64,000 bases of DNA from Sphingomonadaceae bacterium (GTDB lineage Bacteria; Pseudomonadota; Alphaproteobacteria; Sphingomonadales; Sphingomonadaceae), in NCBI GenBank assembly GCA_020850455.1, contig JADZEQ010000005.1, positions 656,873 through 720,872 on the forward strand, given 5' to 3'. Both the position numbers and the translations under genes were made by a program. The notes beneath the pieces are model-generated. The model was not told where the DNA came from. It saw only the letters and a list, made by a program, of their open reading frames with translations, and did no database searches. This document shows positions 20,951 through 29,844 of the stretch, piece by piece. Every line of letters begins with the position of its first letter. Position 1 is the stretch's first letter.

Positions 20951-21618
20951 TTCCATTCCCCCCGATAATCATGGTTGCCATCGACCATTTTGTGGAGCGT
21001 CGTCGGCCCACCAAGCGGCTCAACACTGTGGCGGCCCGGTTCCTGCGTGCCGGTCTTGGGGGCGTCGCCCGCCGCCAGCGCGTCCAAGATCGCGGTCATC
21101 CGATCAAAGTCGAGGTCTTCATAATTATCATCGTTGATCTGCACCATCGGGGCGGATGCGCAATTGCCCATGCATTCGACTTCGGTCAGGGTGAACAGCC
21201 CATCGGGCGTCGTCTTACCCTTGACCATCCCCTTGTTGGTGCAGGCGGTCATCACATCGTCCGACCCGCGCAGCATGCACGGCGTCGTCCCGCACACCTG
21301 CACATGGTAACGGCCGACCGGCACCAGATTATACATCATGTAGAAACTGGCGACTTCGGCGACCCGGATTACCGGCATGCCAAGGTAGGCCGCGACATAT
21401 TCGATGACTGGCAGCGGCAACCACCCCTGCGTCTGCGTTTCGGCCCCGACCTGCCGCTGCGCAAGGTCGAGCAAGGCCATCACCGCCGATTGCTGCCGCC
21501 CGGCGGGATAGCGCGCAATATAGGCATCAGCACGCGCGATATTTTCCTTGGTAAAGGAAAATTGGCCCCAGCGCGCGCGCAATTCGGGGCTGTCGGGTTC
21601 AAAATGTCGATTAGCCAT
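20947..21618 (-). CDS. nuoE: NADH-quinone oxidoreductase subunit E
   Basis: 223 residues, thioredoxin-like [2Fe-2S] subunit (cluster N1a). Ligand motifs [11 protein letters not shown] and [10 protein letters not shown] are present. The C-terminal extension of about 50 residues ([20 protein letters not shown]) is typical of alphaproteobacterial NuoE and mitochondrial 24-kDa relatives. The start chosen is MANRHF at 21618; an upstream in-frame ATG at 21654 would enter the intergenic sequence. Follows nuoD by 45 bases. Confidence 0.95.
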   Translation of the reverse strand: MANRHFEPDSPELRARWGQFSFTKENIARADAYIARYPAGRQQSAVMALLDLAQRQVGAETQTQGWLPLPVIEYVAAYLGMPVIRVAEVASFYMMYNLVPVGRYHVQVCGTTPCMLRGSDDVMTACTNKGMVKGKTTPDGLFTLTEVECMGNCASAPMVQINDDNYEDLDFDRMTAILDALAAGDAPKTGTQEPGRHSVEPLGGPTTLHKMVDGNHDYRGEWK

Positions 21619-21663
21619 GACCTGCCCCCTTAGCGGCGGCAAAGCGGCGCACATTGATGCGGC

Positions 21664-22908
21664 TCAACGGTCGCACTCCCCAAAAACAATATCCATCGCG
21701 CCCAAAATGGCGGTCGCGTCGGCGAGCATGTGCCCCTTGCACAGGAAATCCATCGCCTGCAGGTGCGAAAAAGCGGTCGGGCGGATTTTGCAGCGATAGG
21801 GTTTGTTGCTGCCATCGCTGACCAGATAGACGCCAAATTCCCCCTTGGGGCTTTCGGTGGCGACATAGACTTCACCGGCGGGGACGTGGAACCCCTCCGT
21901 ATATAATTTGAAGTGATGGATCAGTGCTTCCATCGACATTTTCATTTCGCCGCGCTTGGGCGGCACGACCTTGCGGTCAAGGCTGGCAACCGGCCCTTCG
22001 GGCATGTCGTTGAGGCATTGTTTAATGATGCGCGCGGATTGATATACTTCCTCCACCCGCACCATGAAACGGTCGTAACAATCACCGCGCGTGCCGACCG
22101 GCACGTCGAAATCGACCCGGTCATAGGCGTCATAGGGCTGGCTCTTGCGCAAATCCCACGCAATGCCGCTGCCACGGATCATCGGCCCGGAAAAACCCCA
22201 TGCCAGCGCATCCGCCTTGGACACCGTTGCAATATCGACATTGCGCTGTTTGAAAATGCGGTTGTCGATGACCAGGCTCATCGCATCGCCGAATAATTTG
22301 GGCAGACGCGTTTCGCACCATTCGCCAATATCGGTCAGCAATTTCAACGGCACATCCTGATGCACCCCGCCGGGGCGGAACCAGGCGCTGTGCATCCGCG
22401 CGCCGCTCGCCCGTTCGAAAAAGTTCAGGCAATCTTCGCGCAGTTCAAACACCCACAAATTGGGGGTCATCGCACCGACGTCCATCACATGGCTGCCGAT
22501 GTTGAGCATATGGTTGCAGATGCGGGTCAGTTCGGCGAACAGCACGCGCAGATATTGCGCGCGCAACGGCACCTCCAAATCCAGCAGCTTTTCGACCGCC
22601 AGCACATAGCTATGTTCCATGCCGAGCGGCGAGCAATAATCGAGCCGGTCGAAATAGGGCAAAGCCTGCAAATAGGTCTTATATTCGATCAGTTTTTCGG
22701 TGCCGCGATGGAGCAGGCCGACATGCGGGTCGACCCGTTCGATAATCTCCCCATCCAATTCCATCACCATGCGCAGCACGCCGTGCGCGGCGGGGTGCTG
22801 CGGCCCGAAATTGATCGTGTAATTGCCGATCGTCTTGTCGCCCGCGCTGTTCGCGCTGTCCGGCGTCAATTCGGCATAGCCGGTTGGGATGTCATAGGTT
22901 TCGGCCAT
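21664..22908 (-). CDS. nuoD: NADH-quinone oxidoreductase subunit D
   Basis: 414 residues, the 49-kDa subunit related to NiFe hydrogenase large subunits, lining the quinone site. [21 protein letters not shown] near residue 33 contains the quinone-binding His; [12 protein letters not shown] and the C-terminal DIVFGECDR are also typical. The start at 22908 follows nuoC by three bases. No anomalies. Confidence 0.96.
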   Translation of the reverse strand: MAETYDIPTGYAELTPDSANSAGDKTIGNYTINFGPQHPAAHGVLRMVMELDGEIIERVDPHVGLLHRGTEKLIEYKTYLQALPYFDRLDYCSPLGMEHSYVLAVEKLLDLEVPLRAQYLRVLFAELTRICNHMLNIGSHVMDVGAMTPNLWVFELREDCLNFFERASGARMHSAWFRPGGVHQDVPLKLLTDIGEWCETRLPKLFGDAMSLVIDNRIFKQRNVDIATVSKADALAWGFSGPMIRGSGIAWDLRKSQPYDAYDRVDFDVPVGTRGDCYDRFMVRVEEVYQSARIIKQCLNDMPEGPVASLDRKVVPPKRGEMKMSMEALIHHFKLYTEGFHVPAGEVYVATESPKGEFGVYLVSDGSNKPYRCKIRPTAFSHLQAMDFLCKGHMLADATAILGAMDIVFGECDR

Positions 22909-22911
22909 AAC

Positions 22912-23667
22912 CTATCCCTTCGTCTTCTTGGGCGCGGACTTGGTCGCGGTCGATTTCCTGGTCGCCTTGGGTGCAGCCTTGGGTGCCTTGGGCGCTTTGG
23001 CTGGTTTCTCAGGCGCAGCTGGTGGCGGAGGCGGTGGAGGCGGCGGCGGGGGCGCAGCATCGGCCTTTTCATCGCCGGGCAGCACATATTGCGCCCCTTC
23101 CCACGGGCTCATGAAGTCAAAGCTGCGGAAATCCTGTGCCAGCGCTACCGGTTCATACACCACGCGCTTCTCCGCTTCCGAATAACGGAGTTCGACATAG
23201 CCGGTCAGCGGGAAATCCTTGCGCAGCGGGTGCCCGGCAAAGCCATAGTCGGTTAAAATTCGCCGCAAATCGCCATGGCCATCGAAAATCACGCCATAAA
23301 GGTCGAAAACCTCGCGCTCCAGCCACCCGGCGCTCGGATAGACGCTGCGCACACTCGGCACCGAATGATCGGCATCGGTGGTGACATGGACAGTCAGCCG
23401 GTGGTTCGCGGTGACCGACAGCAGGCAATAGGCGACATCAAAACGCTCCGCCCGGTCGGGATAATCGGCCCCGGCAATTTCCATCAACTGCTGATAGGCA
23501 AAATCATCGCGCAATATGGTCAGCACATCGGCGATGCTGGCGCGCGCCACACGCAGATGCAGTTCGTCATGCGCTTCGCAAACCTCGATCAGCGCCTTGT
23601 CGAGCGCCTTGGTGATGCGCGCGGCCAAGCCATCGGGGTGGCGGATCAACGGGGCATTATGGGCCAT
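22912..23667 (-). CDS. nuoC: NADH-quinone oxidoreductase subunit C with Pro/Lys-rich tail
   Basis: 251 residues, 30-kDa subunit. The core domain ends with the signature [20 protein letters not shown] and [17 protein letters not shown]. After residue about 205 comes a low-complexity tail: ten consecutive prolines, then Ala/Lys/Pro repeats ([17 protein letters not shown]) ending KKTKG, resembling a histone-H1-like tail. Longer NuoC proteins exist in alphaproteobacteria, but this composition is notable. ATG at 23667 overlaps the nuoB stop by one base; the longer frame to 23751 is a shadow. Confidence 0.94.
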   Translation of the reverse strand: MAHNAPLIRHPDGLAARITKALDKALIEVCEAHDELHLRVARASIADVLTILRDDFAYQQLMEIAGADYPDRAERFDVAYCLLSVTANHRLTVHVTTDADHSVPSVRSVYPSAGWLEREVFDLYGVIFDGHGDLRRILTDYGFAGHPLRKDFPLTGYVELRYSEAEKRVVYEPVALAQDFRSFDFMSPWEGAQYVLPGDEKADAAPPPPPPPPPPPAAPEKPAKAPKAPKAAPKATRKSTATKSAPKKTKG

Positions 23668-24242
23668 TATCGTTCCACCGTGCTGGTGCGGCGGATTTTG
23701 CGCTGCAATTGCATCACGCCATATAGCAATGCCTCTGCAGTCGGCGGGCAACCGGGCACATAAATATCCACCGGGACGATGCGGTCACAGCCGCGCACGA
23801 CGCTATAGCTATAATGATAATAGCCGCCGCCATTGGCGCAGCTGCCCATCGAAATCACATATTTGGGTTCCGACATCTGGTCATAGACGCGGCGCAGCGC
23901 CGGGGCCATTTTGTTGCACAAAGTGCCCGCGACAATCATTACGTCCGACTGGCGGGGCGAAGCACGCGGCGCGACGCCAAAGCGTTCCATGTCATATCGC
24001 GGCATATTGACGTGGATCATCTCCACCGCGCAACAGGCAAGACCAAAGGTCATCCACCACAGCGAACCAGTGCGCGCCCAGTTAAACAAATCCTCGGTCG
24101 TGGTGACGAGGAAGCCTTTATCATCCACCTCCGCGCTCAACGCCGCGAAATATGCAGCGTCGGGCAGCGTCCCGGCGGCGGGCACCGCAGCCCCTTCGGG
24201 CAGGATCAGCGATGGGGCGGTGGCGGCGGGCAAATTGCTCAT
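23667..24242 (-). CDS. nuoB: NADH-quinone oxidoreductase subunit B
   Basis: 191 residues, carries terminal cluster N2 that reduces quinone. The ligands are visible in [10 protein letters not shown] (tandem cysteines), MGSCANGGG and PGCPPT. The N-terminal 25 residues are an Ala/Pro-rich leader seen in related species. The start at 24242 gives an ATGA overlap with nuoA; in-frame codons further upstream lie inside nuoA. Confidence 0.96.
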   Translation of the reverse strand: MSNLPAATAPSLILPEGAAVPAAGTLPDAAYFAALSAEVDDKGFLVTTTEDLFNWARTGSLWWMTFGLACCAVEMIHVNMPRYDMERFGVAPRASPRQSDVMIVAGTLCNKMAPALRRVYDQMSEPKYVISMGSCANGGGYYHYSYSVVRGCDRIVPVDIYVPGCPPTAEALLYGVMQLQRKIRRTSTVER

Positions 24243-24625
24243 TCCCAATCCAACGCTCCCTTTTTCCATGCATAGACCAGCCCCAGCGCCAGTTCGACGA
24301 GGAAGACCATCATGGTGAACCAACCCACCCAGCCAATTTCCTTGAGGCTGACCGCCCAGGGAAAGAGGAAGGCCGCTTCGAGATCAAAGATGATGAACAA
24401 TATGGCGACGAGGTAAAAGCGCACGTCAAACTGGCCACGGCTATCCTCAAAAGCGGGAAAGCCGCATTCATATTCGCTCAATTTCTCGGCATCGGGCTTA
24501 TGCGCCCCGGTCAGCCGCGCCACCCCCATCGGCAAAAAGACGAACAGCGACGACAGCGCTACCGCGACCAAGAGAAAGAGGAGGATGGGAGCATATTGCG
24601 AAAGGTCAACCACGAAAAAACTCAT
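24239..24625 (-). CDS. nuoA: NADH-quinone oxidoreductase subunit A
   Basis: 128 residues, three transmembrane helices; [33 protein letters not shown] is the hallmark loop and second helix of NuoA, including the conserved cysteine. It is the first gene of the 14-gene complex I operon, transcribed leftwards through nuoN into birA, coaX and rnj. The leader upstream contains a small GGGGG/CCCCC inverted repeat 9-21 bases before the ATG. Confidence 0.95.
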   Translation of the reverse strand: MSFFVVDLSQYAPILLFLLVAVALSSLFVFLPMGVARLTGAHKPDAEKLSEYECGFPAFEDSRGQFDVRFYLVAILFIIFDLEAAFLFPWAVSLKEIGWVGWFTMMVFLVELALGLVYAWKKGALDWE

Positions 24626-24634
24626 CGCTTTTGT

Positions 24635-24647
24635 GGGGGATTCCCCC
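24635..24647 (-). promoter_or_regulatory. Small inverted repeat in the nuoA leader
   Basis: On the minus strand the leader reads GGGGGAATCCCCC, a five-pair stem with a three-base loop ending nine bases before the nuoA ATG. No other good Shine-Dalgarno sequence is visible, so the G run might be both ribosome site and stem. The remaining gap 24648-24776 must hold the nuo promoter, but no confident -35/-10 pair was identified. Confidence 0.3.
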
Positions 24648-24776
24648 TTATTGGACGCGGCTAATAGGCCCGCTCACCTGCAAGGGCAAGGCATGAAAGC
24701 CGCTATTTTCCGCCTATCTTTGCGACTCATTCGCAACGATGCGCGCATGACGCTAGGGCAGCCCGACTGCTGCCGT

Positions 24777-25595
24777 TCAGGCGTTGCGCAATGCGCCCGC
24801 CACCAATTTGTGCAGCTTGCTGTGCAGCGCATCATTGGCGGCGAGAATCTCCTGCCGCTCAATCGCGCGTTCGCCGCCGCGAAAGTCGGAAACAAAGCCG
24901 CCCGCTTCCTTGACGATCAGCATGCCCGCCGCGACGTCCCACGGTTCCAGCCCGCTTTCCCAAAAGCCGTCATAGCGTCCCGCCGCCACCCATGCGAGGT
25001 CGAGGCTGGCCGCACCAAAACGGCGAATGCCCGCAACTTCGGGTGCCAGCGCGCCGAATATGCGCGACCATTGGCCAAAATCGCCGTGCCCCAGATAGGG
25101 GATGCCGGTGGCAATCAGCGCATCGGCAAGGTCGCGCCGCGCCGAAACGCGCAGCCGCTGGTCTTGCCGCCACGCGCCGCGCCCACGTTCGGCCCACCAG
25201 CTTTCGTCGGTCACCGGCTGATAGACGAGCGCCGCGACAATATCACCCCAACTGCCGTCGGGGCGCGGTTCCTGCACCGCGATGGAAATGGCGAAATGCG
25301 GAATGGCGTGGAGGAAGTTGGACGTGCCGTCGAGCGGGTCGACCACCCAGCGCGGCTTACCCGGCGCGCCCTCTATCGCGCCGCCTTCCTCCATCAAAAA
25401 GCCCCAGTCGGGCCGCGCGCGCTGCAAATCTTCGAGCAGGCTTGCCTCTGCCGTCTTGTCGGCGCGGCTGACGAAATCTGCCGGACCTTTGCGGCTGACC
25501 TGCAGATGCTCCACCTCACCAAAGTCGCGGCGCAGCTTGCTCCCCGCTTTGCGCGCGGCGCGCTCCATAACGGTAATGACGCCCGATTGGGCCAT
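24777..25595 (-). CDS. suhB: Inositol monophosphatase family protein
   Basis: 272 residues, lithium-sensitive phosphatase fold. Metal motifs EEGG (near residue 70), DPLDGTSNFLHAIPHF (near residue 87) and EPWDVAAGMLIVKEAGG (near residue 205) are intact. It hydrolyses inositol or related sugar phosphates; SuhB homologues also act in rRNA transcription in enterobacteria, which cannot be judged here. It follows efp by 17 bases on the same strand and is probably cotranscribed. Substrate uncertain. Confidence 0.88.
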   Translation of the reverse strand: MAQSGVITVMERAARKAGSKLRRDFGEVEHLQVSRKGPADFVSRADKTAEASLLEDLQRARPDWGFLMEEGGAIEGAPGKPRWVVDPLDGTSNFLHAIPHFAISIAVQEPRPDGSWGDIVAALVYQPVTDESWWAERGRGAWRQDQRLRVSARRDLADALIATGIPYLGHGDFGQWSRIFGALAPEVAGIRRFGAASLDLAWVAAGRYDGFWESGLEPWDVAAGMLIVKEAGGFVSDFRGGERAIERQEILAANDALHSKLHKLVAGALRNA

Positions 25596-25612
25596 GATTT
25601 TATTCCTTAAAC

Positions 25613-26176
25613 TCAGTCGGCGCGTTTGACATATTCGCGGTCGTACACATGGACGACGATCCGCGTGCCGCTGGTGATGTGCGGCGGCACCATGACGCGC
25701 ACCCCATTGTCGAGCACCGCCGGCTTGTAGGAGGAGGAGGCGGTTTGCCCCTTTACCACCGCATCGGCTTCGACAATCGTCGCTTCGACATGTTCGGGCA
25801 ATTCAACCGAAATTGGCCGCTCTTCCCATAGTTCGAGCACGACATCCATGCCGTCGGTCAGGAAATCGCCCGCTTCGCCGACGATATCCTTTTTGATAGT
25901 GATTTGTTCGTAGCTATCCTTGTCCATGAAGACGAGGTCATCGCCCTCTGCATAAAGATATTGGAAATCCTTGGTGTCGAGCCGAACGCGCTCGACCGTG
26001 TCGGCGCTGCGGAAACGCACATTGGTTTTGCGCCCGTCGATCAGATTCTTCATCTCGACCTGCATGAAGGCCCCGCCCTTGCCGGGCTGGGTGTGCTGGA
26101 TTTTGGCGACCTTCCAGATCCCACCCTCATATTCAAGGATGTTGCCGGGGCGAATATCGACACCGCTGATTTTCAT
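25613..26176 (-). CDS. efp: Translation elongation factor P
   Basis: 187 residues, three beta-barrel domains as in all EF-P. The N-terminal KOW-like domain has the loop TQPGKGGAF, whose lysine corresponds to the modified residue (Lys34 in E. coli); no modification genes (epmA, epmB) are in the window. It relieves ribosome stalling at polyproline, which is relevant because NuoC here encodes ten consecutive prolines. ATG at 26176 is preceded by AGGTTCCCCTC on the coding strand; longer in-frame starts are not family-like. Confidence 0.96.
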   Translation of the reverse strand: MKISGVDIRPGNILEYEGGIWKVAKIQHTQPGKGGAFMQVEMKNLIDGRKTNVRFRSADTVERVRLDTKDFQYLYAEGDDLVFMDKDSYEQITIKKDIVGEAGDFLTDGMDVVLELWEERPISVELPEHVEATIVEADAVVKGQTASSSYKPAVLDNGVRVMVPPHITSGTRIVVHVYDREYVKRAD

Positions 26177-26390
26177 ATGAGGGGAACCTCCACCATGCAG
26201 ACAGGGAAAAAGAGCCGGTACGCGCCGTTCGGCGCTGCACAATCGGCTGGCCGCCTAGACGCCCCGGGCCGATTTGGCAAGCATTTGCCCCAACGCCGGA
26301 TGAACGAAGGCACCACGCCCGGTTCAGCCATGCTGCCCTATGTCGCCATCATCCTATACAAGATGCGCAAATGACGTTAGGTAATGGCCC

Positions 26391-26534
26391 ATGACGACCA
26401 AGGAAAAGCCACAGGAAACGCCGACCCCGCCCGCAGCGGGATTGTTCGGCGCGACGGTGCCGCCCAAGTTTAAGCGCGAAATATCGCCATTGGCGACCAA
26501 ATCGGCCAACGACGCGGCGCGCGCCAAGCGCTGA
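26391..26534 (+). CDS. Small basic hypothetical protein (47 aa)
   Basis: Unrecognised. ATG at 26391 opens 47 codons ending TGA at 26534. The product is Pro/Thr-rich at the N-terminus (EKPQETPTPP), has a central LFGATVPPKFKREISPLATK and a basic end (ARAKR), with no signal peptide or membrane segment. It is the only rightward gene between the divergent efp (213 bases away) and the convergent thiE (11 bases). Codon composition matches the host, with G/C in most third positions. Small size makes the call tentative. Confidence 0.5.
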   Translation: MTTKEKPQETPTPPAAGLFGATVPPKFKREISPLATKSANDAARAKR

Positions 26535-26545
26535 ACCGCCGCCGT

Positions 26546-27232
26546 TCAGACCTGCATTGCCCGGTGGAGCGCGGCAACCGCCGCGGCGGCCCCTGCCGGG
26601 TCATTCCACACGCCGCCTGATACCGCCAGAAAATCTGCCCCGGCCTGCACCAAGGGTGCGCAATTTTGCGCATTAATCCCGCCGATGGCGACACAGGGGA
26701 TGTCGCTGAGCGCGCTCCACCAACTGAGCAATGTCCCATCGGCCTGATGTTCGACATCTTTGGTCGTCGTGGGGAAAAAGGCACCAAAGGCGACATAATC
26801 GGCCCCAGCCTCCCCCGCCTCCATCGCCAGATGGCGGCTGGCATGACAGGTCACGCCAATCTGCGCCTCTGGCCCCAACAGGCGGCGCGCCTCCCGCGGG
26901 TCACCATCCCCCTGCCCCAGATGGACGCCGTCCGCCCCCAATCTTTTGGCGAGCGCCATATCGTCATTGATGATGAAGGCGACATCGGCCGCCGCACATA
27001 TCGCCTGCAATGGTTCGGCCAGCCGCGCAGCCCTATGTTGGTCGACCCCCTTTAGCCGAAATTGAAAGGCAGCGACCGGCGCCGCACCCAAAGCCGCGCG
27101 CAAATGGTCGGCAAAATCACCTTCCACATCGGGCGGGGAGATGAGGTATATTTGGCACGGGTTCGTTGACCCGCCGGGGCGCACCCGGGCGGCAAATTGC
27201 GGGTCGAGCGCCAGCGGGTCAGTGTCATCCAT
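26546..27232 (-). CDS. thiE: Thiamine phosphate synthase
   Basis: 228 residues, TIM-barrel. Motifs QFRLKG, IINDDMALAKRLGADGVHLGQGD and the C-terminal phosphate site VAIGGINAQNCAPLVQAGADFLAVSGGVW match ThiE. It joins hydroxymethylpyrimidine diphosphate to thiazole phosphate. It overlaps the fba stop by one base (TGATG), so it is the tail gene of the tkt-gap-pgk-fba cluster. That is a sensible link, since transketolase needs thiamine diphosphate, though the link is an inference. Confidence 0.88.
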   Translation of the reverse strand: MDDTDPLALDPQFAARVRPGGSTNPCQIYLISPPDVEGDFADHLRAALGAAPVAAFQFRLKGVDQHRAARLAEPLQAICAAADVAFIINDDMALAKRLGADGVHLGQGDGDPREARRLLGPEAQIGVTCHASRHLAMEAGEAGADYVAFGAFFPTTTKDVEHQADGTLLSWWSALSDIPCVAIGGINAQNCAPLVQAGADFLAVSGGVWNDPAGAAAAVAALHRAMQV

Positions 27233-28131
27233 CAGCCAGCAATCTTTTGGGTCGATCCACGATAAATATCGTCAATCGCGCTGCCGAGCGATGCATCAAA
27301 GGCTGCATCATCCATTTGCGCGCGCAAATCTTCGAGCAACGCGCGGGAGAAGCTGGCAATAATCCCCCGGTTTTTCGCCAGTTCGGCGCAGGCTTCGGGC
27401 CGGTTATACCCGCCCGACAGGGCAACGACCCGCAGCACCTTTGGGTGATCGACCAGCGCGTCGAACGTCCCCGGCACCACCGGCAGCGACAGTTTGAGCA
27501 TCACCTCACTACCCTCCGGCATCGCGTCCAATTCGCGCAAAATGGCATCACGCATCAGCACGTCACATTCGGCGCGGCTCGCGCTCTTGATATTCACTTC
27601 GGGTTCCAAAATCGGCATCAGCCCGGCGGCCAGCACTTCTTTCCCGACGGCAAATTGCTGGGCGACAATCGCGTTGATCCCATCGGCATTGGCGTGGTTG
27701 ATGACCGAACGTTCCTTGGTCCCAAAAACGCCGAGCGCCTTGGCCCGGCTGAGCAGCGCGGCAAGGTCGGGCATCGGCTTCATCATCTGAACGCCGTTCA
27801 CCTCTTCCTCCAGCCCCTTGTCGATCTTGATAAAGGGGACAATTCCCTTGGCGTTCAGCGCGGCGGGAACCGACACACCACCGACGTCGCCGTCCATCGT
27901 CCGCTCAAACAGGATCGCGCCGACCACCTTGTCCCCCGAAAAGGCATCCGACGCGATGATGCGGCTGCGCATCTGGTGGATCAGGGCGAACATCCCGGCC
28001 TCATCGCTCCACGCATCGGCTTCGATGCCATAGCCCTTGAGCGCCTTGGGGGTGGAGCCACCCGATTGGTCGAGCGCGGCGATAAAGCCATCACCCTTGG
28101 CCATAATATTGCGCATGCCGACATCCACCAT
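27232..28131 (-). CDS. fba: Fructose-bisphosphate aldolase, class I
   Basis: 299 residues, Schiff-base aldolase of the bacterial class I type (about 296 residues in Staphylococcus). GFIAALDQSGGSTPKALKGYG near the N-terminus, IEPEVNI-like ILEPEVNIKSASR and LKLSLP with the probable catalytic lysine are visible. It cleaves fructose 1,6-bisphosphate to triose phosphates, independent of divalent metal. Of the ATGs at 28140 and 28131, the second has AAAGGA eight bases upstream. Follows pgk by 31 bases. Confidence 0.88.
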   Translation of the reverse strand: MVDVGMRNIMAKGDGFIAALDQSGGSTPKALKGYGIEADAWSDEAGMFALIHQMRSRIIASDAFSGDKVVGAILFERTMDGDVGGVSVPAALNAKGIVPFIKIDKGLEEEVNGVQMMKPMPDLAALLSRAKALGVFGTKERSVINHANADGINAIVAQQFAVGKEVLAAGLMPILEPEVNIKSASRAECDVLMRDAILRELDAMPEGSEVMLKLSLPVVPGTFDALVDHPKVLRVVALSGGYNRPEACAELAKNRGIIASFSRALLEDLRAQMDDAAFDASLGSAIDDIYRGSTQKIAG

Positions 28132-28162
28132 CTTGATCATCCTTTGAAAAATAAAATTGTCA

Positions 28163-29371
28163 TTATCGCTTGGCGCGTTCCAACGCCACAACGCCGGGCA
28201 GTTCACGCCCCTCCATCCACTCCAGAAAGGCACCGCCCGCTGTCGAAACAAAGCTGAAATCGCCCGCAACGCCCGCATGGTGCAGCGCGGCGACCGTATC
28301 CCCGCCGCCCGCGACCGACACCAGCGACCCTTCGCGCGTCAACGCGGCGGCGGTGCGCGCCAAGGCAACCGTCGCTGCATCAAAGGGCGGAGTTTCAAAC
28401 GCGCCGAGCGGTCCATTCCAGACGAGCGTCGCACAATTTTTGATGACGTCGCCCAGCATTTCGACGCTGGCAGGCGCGATGTCCAAAATCATCTCCTCCG
28501 CCGCGATTTCGTGGACATTGCAACTGCGCAAACTCGGTGGGTTGGGCGCAAATTCGCGCGACACCATGACGTCATAGGGCAGATGGATGGTGCAATTGGC
28601 CGCCTCTGCCGCCGCAAAGATGGATTCGACCGTCGCCAGATAATCATGCTCACACAGGCTTTTACCAACGTCGACCCCACGCGCGGCAAGGAAAGTATTG
28701 GCCATCCCGCCACCGATGATCAGATGATCGACCCGGCCCGACAAATGCACCAATACGTCGATCTTGCTCGACACTTTCGCCCCGCCGACCACCGCCGCCA
28801 CCGGATGCTTCGGGTTGCCCAAGGCCGCATCGAGCGCACGCAATTCTGCCTCCATCGACCGACCGGCAAAGGCGGGGAGGATATGGGCCAACCCCTCCGT
28901 CGTCACATGCGCGCGGTGCGCTGCAGAAAATGCGTCATTGACATAAAAATCGCCCCATGCCGCCCAAGCGCGTGCCAAGGCGGGGTCATTCGCCTCCTCC
29001 CCCGCAGCAAAACGGCTGTTTTCGGCGATGACGATGCTGCCGGGCGACAGGGCGCTCAGTGCATCGCGGCTTGGTTCGGCCATGAAGCCGACCGGGCGGC
29101 CGAGCAGCGCTGCCAAGGGCGCGGCGATGGGGACGAGCGACATGGCGGGGTCCGCCTTACCCTTTGGCCGGCCAAAATGGGCAAGGATCAGCGTTATGCA
29201 CCCCATGTCGGACAGCGCGGCGAGCGTCGGCACGGCGGCGCGCAGGCGCGTATCATCGCTGACCGCCCCATCGGCCATCGGCACGTTCAAATCTTCACGC
29301 ACCAGCGCAATTTTACCGCGCACATCGCCGAGAACGGCGGTCAAATCATCGATGGTGTAAAAGCCTGTCAT
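28163..29371 (-). CDS. pgk: Phosphoglycerate kinase
   Basis: 402 residues, two-domain kinase of normal length. LVREDLNVPM (substrate-binding), HFGRPKGK, GGAKVSSKIDVL, NGPLGAFE and the nucleotide loop GGGDTVAAL are present. It interconverts 1,3-bisphosphoglycerate and 3-phosphoglycerate with ATP synthesis. Its start overlaps the MOSC gene stop by four bases, in a tkt-gap-MOSC-pgk-fba-thiE series serving glycolysis, gluconeogenesis and the pentose phosphate route. Confidence 0.95.
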   Translation of the reverse strand: MTGFYTIDDLTAVLGDVRGKIALVREDLNVPMADGAVSDDTRLRAAVPTLAALSDMGCITLILAHFGRPKGKADPAMSLVPIAAPLAALLGRPVGFMAEPSRDALSALSPGSIVIAENSRFAAGEEANDPALARAWAAWGDFYVNDAFSAAHRAHVTTEGLAHILPAFAGRSMEAELRALDAALGNPKHPVAAVVGGAKVSSKIDVLVHLSGRVDHLIIGGGMANTFLAARGVDVGKSLCEHDYLATVESIFAAAEAANCTIHLPYDVMVSREFAPNPPSLRSCNVHEIAAEEMILDIAPASVEMLGDVIKNCATLVWNGPLGAFETPPFDAATVALARTAAALTREGSLVSVAGGGDTVAALHHAGVAGDFSFVSTAGGAFLEWMEGRELPGVVALERAKR

Positions 29372-29823
29372 GTCAAAATCCTGATGCTATCGCCGACGCG
29401 CACTTCCCCCTCCGCCACGACAAAGGCGCAAAGCCCGCCGCGCCAATCGGGGGTCAGGGCGGCTTGCAGGCCGGGCGCAATCGCCTCCATCCGCTGGCAA
29501 GGGTCGGTTTCAATCGTCGTTTCCAAAATAACATCATCGCCGATGGCGATGCGCACCCCGGCGCGTTGCGGCAAATCCAAATCGGCGACCAGCAAATTGG
29601 CGCGCCGTTCCTGCCATGGAATATCCAGCCCCAATTCGGCCATGGCGGCGGCCCAATCCCCCGCTTCGATCAGGCTGACCTGCCGTTTATAGGGCGCGCC
29701 CTTTAACCCGCCGCGAAAATCCCCCTCCACCCCGCCAGCAAAGCTGATGCGGGCGCGGTCGATCACCTCCATCGCCGCCTTTGGGGCGGCGCGGCGCGCG
29801 ATGGCGGCGATACGACCGGACAT
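29368..29823 (-). CDS. MOSC domain-containing protein
   Basis: 151 residues, stand-alone MOSC (molybdenum cofactor sulfurase C-terminal-like) domain. ISFAGGVEGDFRG, RRANLLV, GVRIAIGDDVILE and a Cys in TDPCQRMEAI fit the family, where that Cys is the presumed sulfur or metal carrier. The precise role in bacteria is unknown, usually linked to metal-sulfur transfer. The start is ATG at 29823; GTG at 29829 is also in frame. It sits between gap and pgk with a four-base overlap into pgk, an unusual guest in a glycolytic operon. Confidence 0.8.
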   Translation of the reverse strand: MSGRIAAIARRAAPKAAMEVIDRARISFAGGVEGDFRGGLKGAPYKRQVSLIEAGDWAAAMAELGLDIPWQERRANLLVADLDLPQRAGVRIAIGDDVILETTIETDPCQRMEAIAPGLQAALTPDWRGGLCAFVVAEGEVRVGDSIRILT

Positions 29824-29844
29824 AATCACGGCTGACGGCGACGC

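Noticed and set aside
23020-23055. C/G-rich near-repeat in nuoC
   Set aside because: Explained by the in-frame ten-proline run, not by an intergenic repeat or CRISPR-like array.
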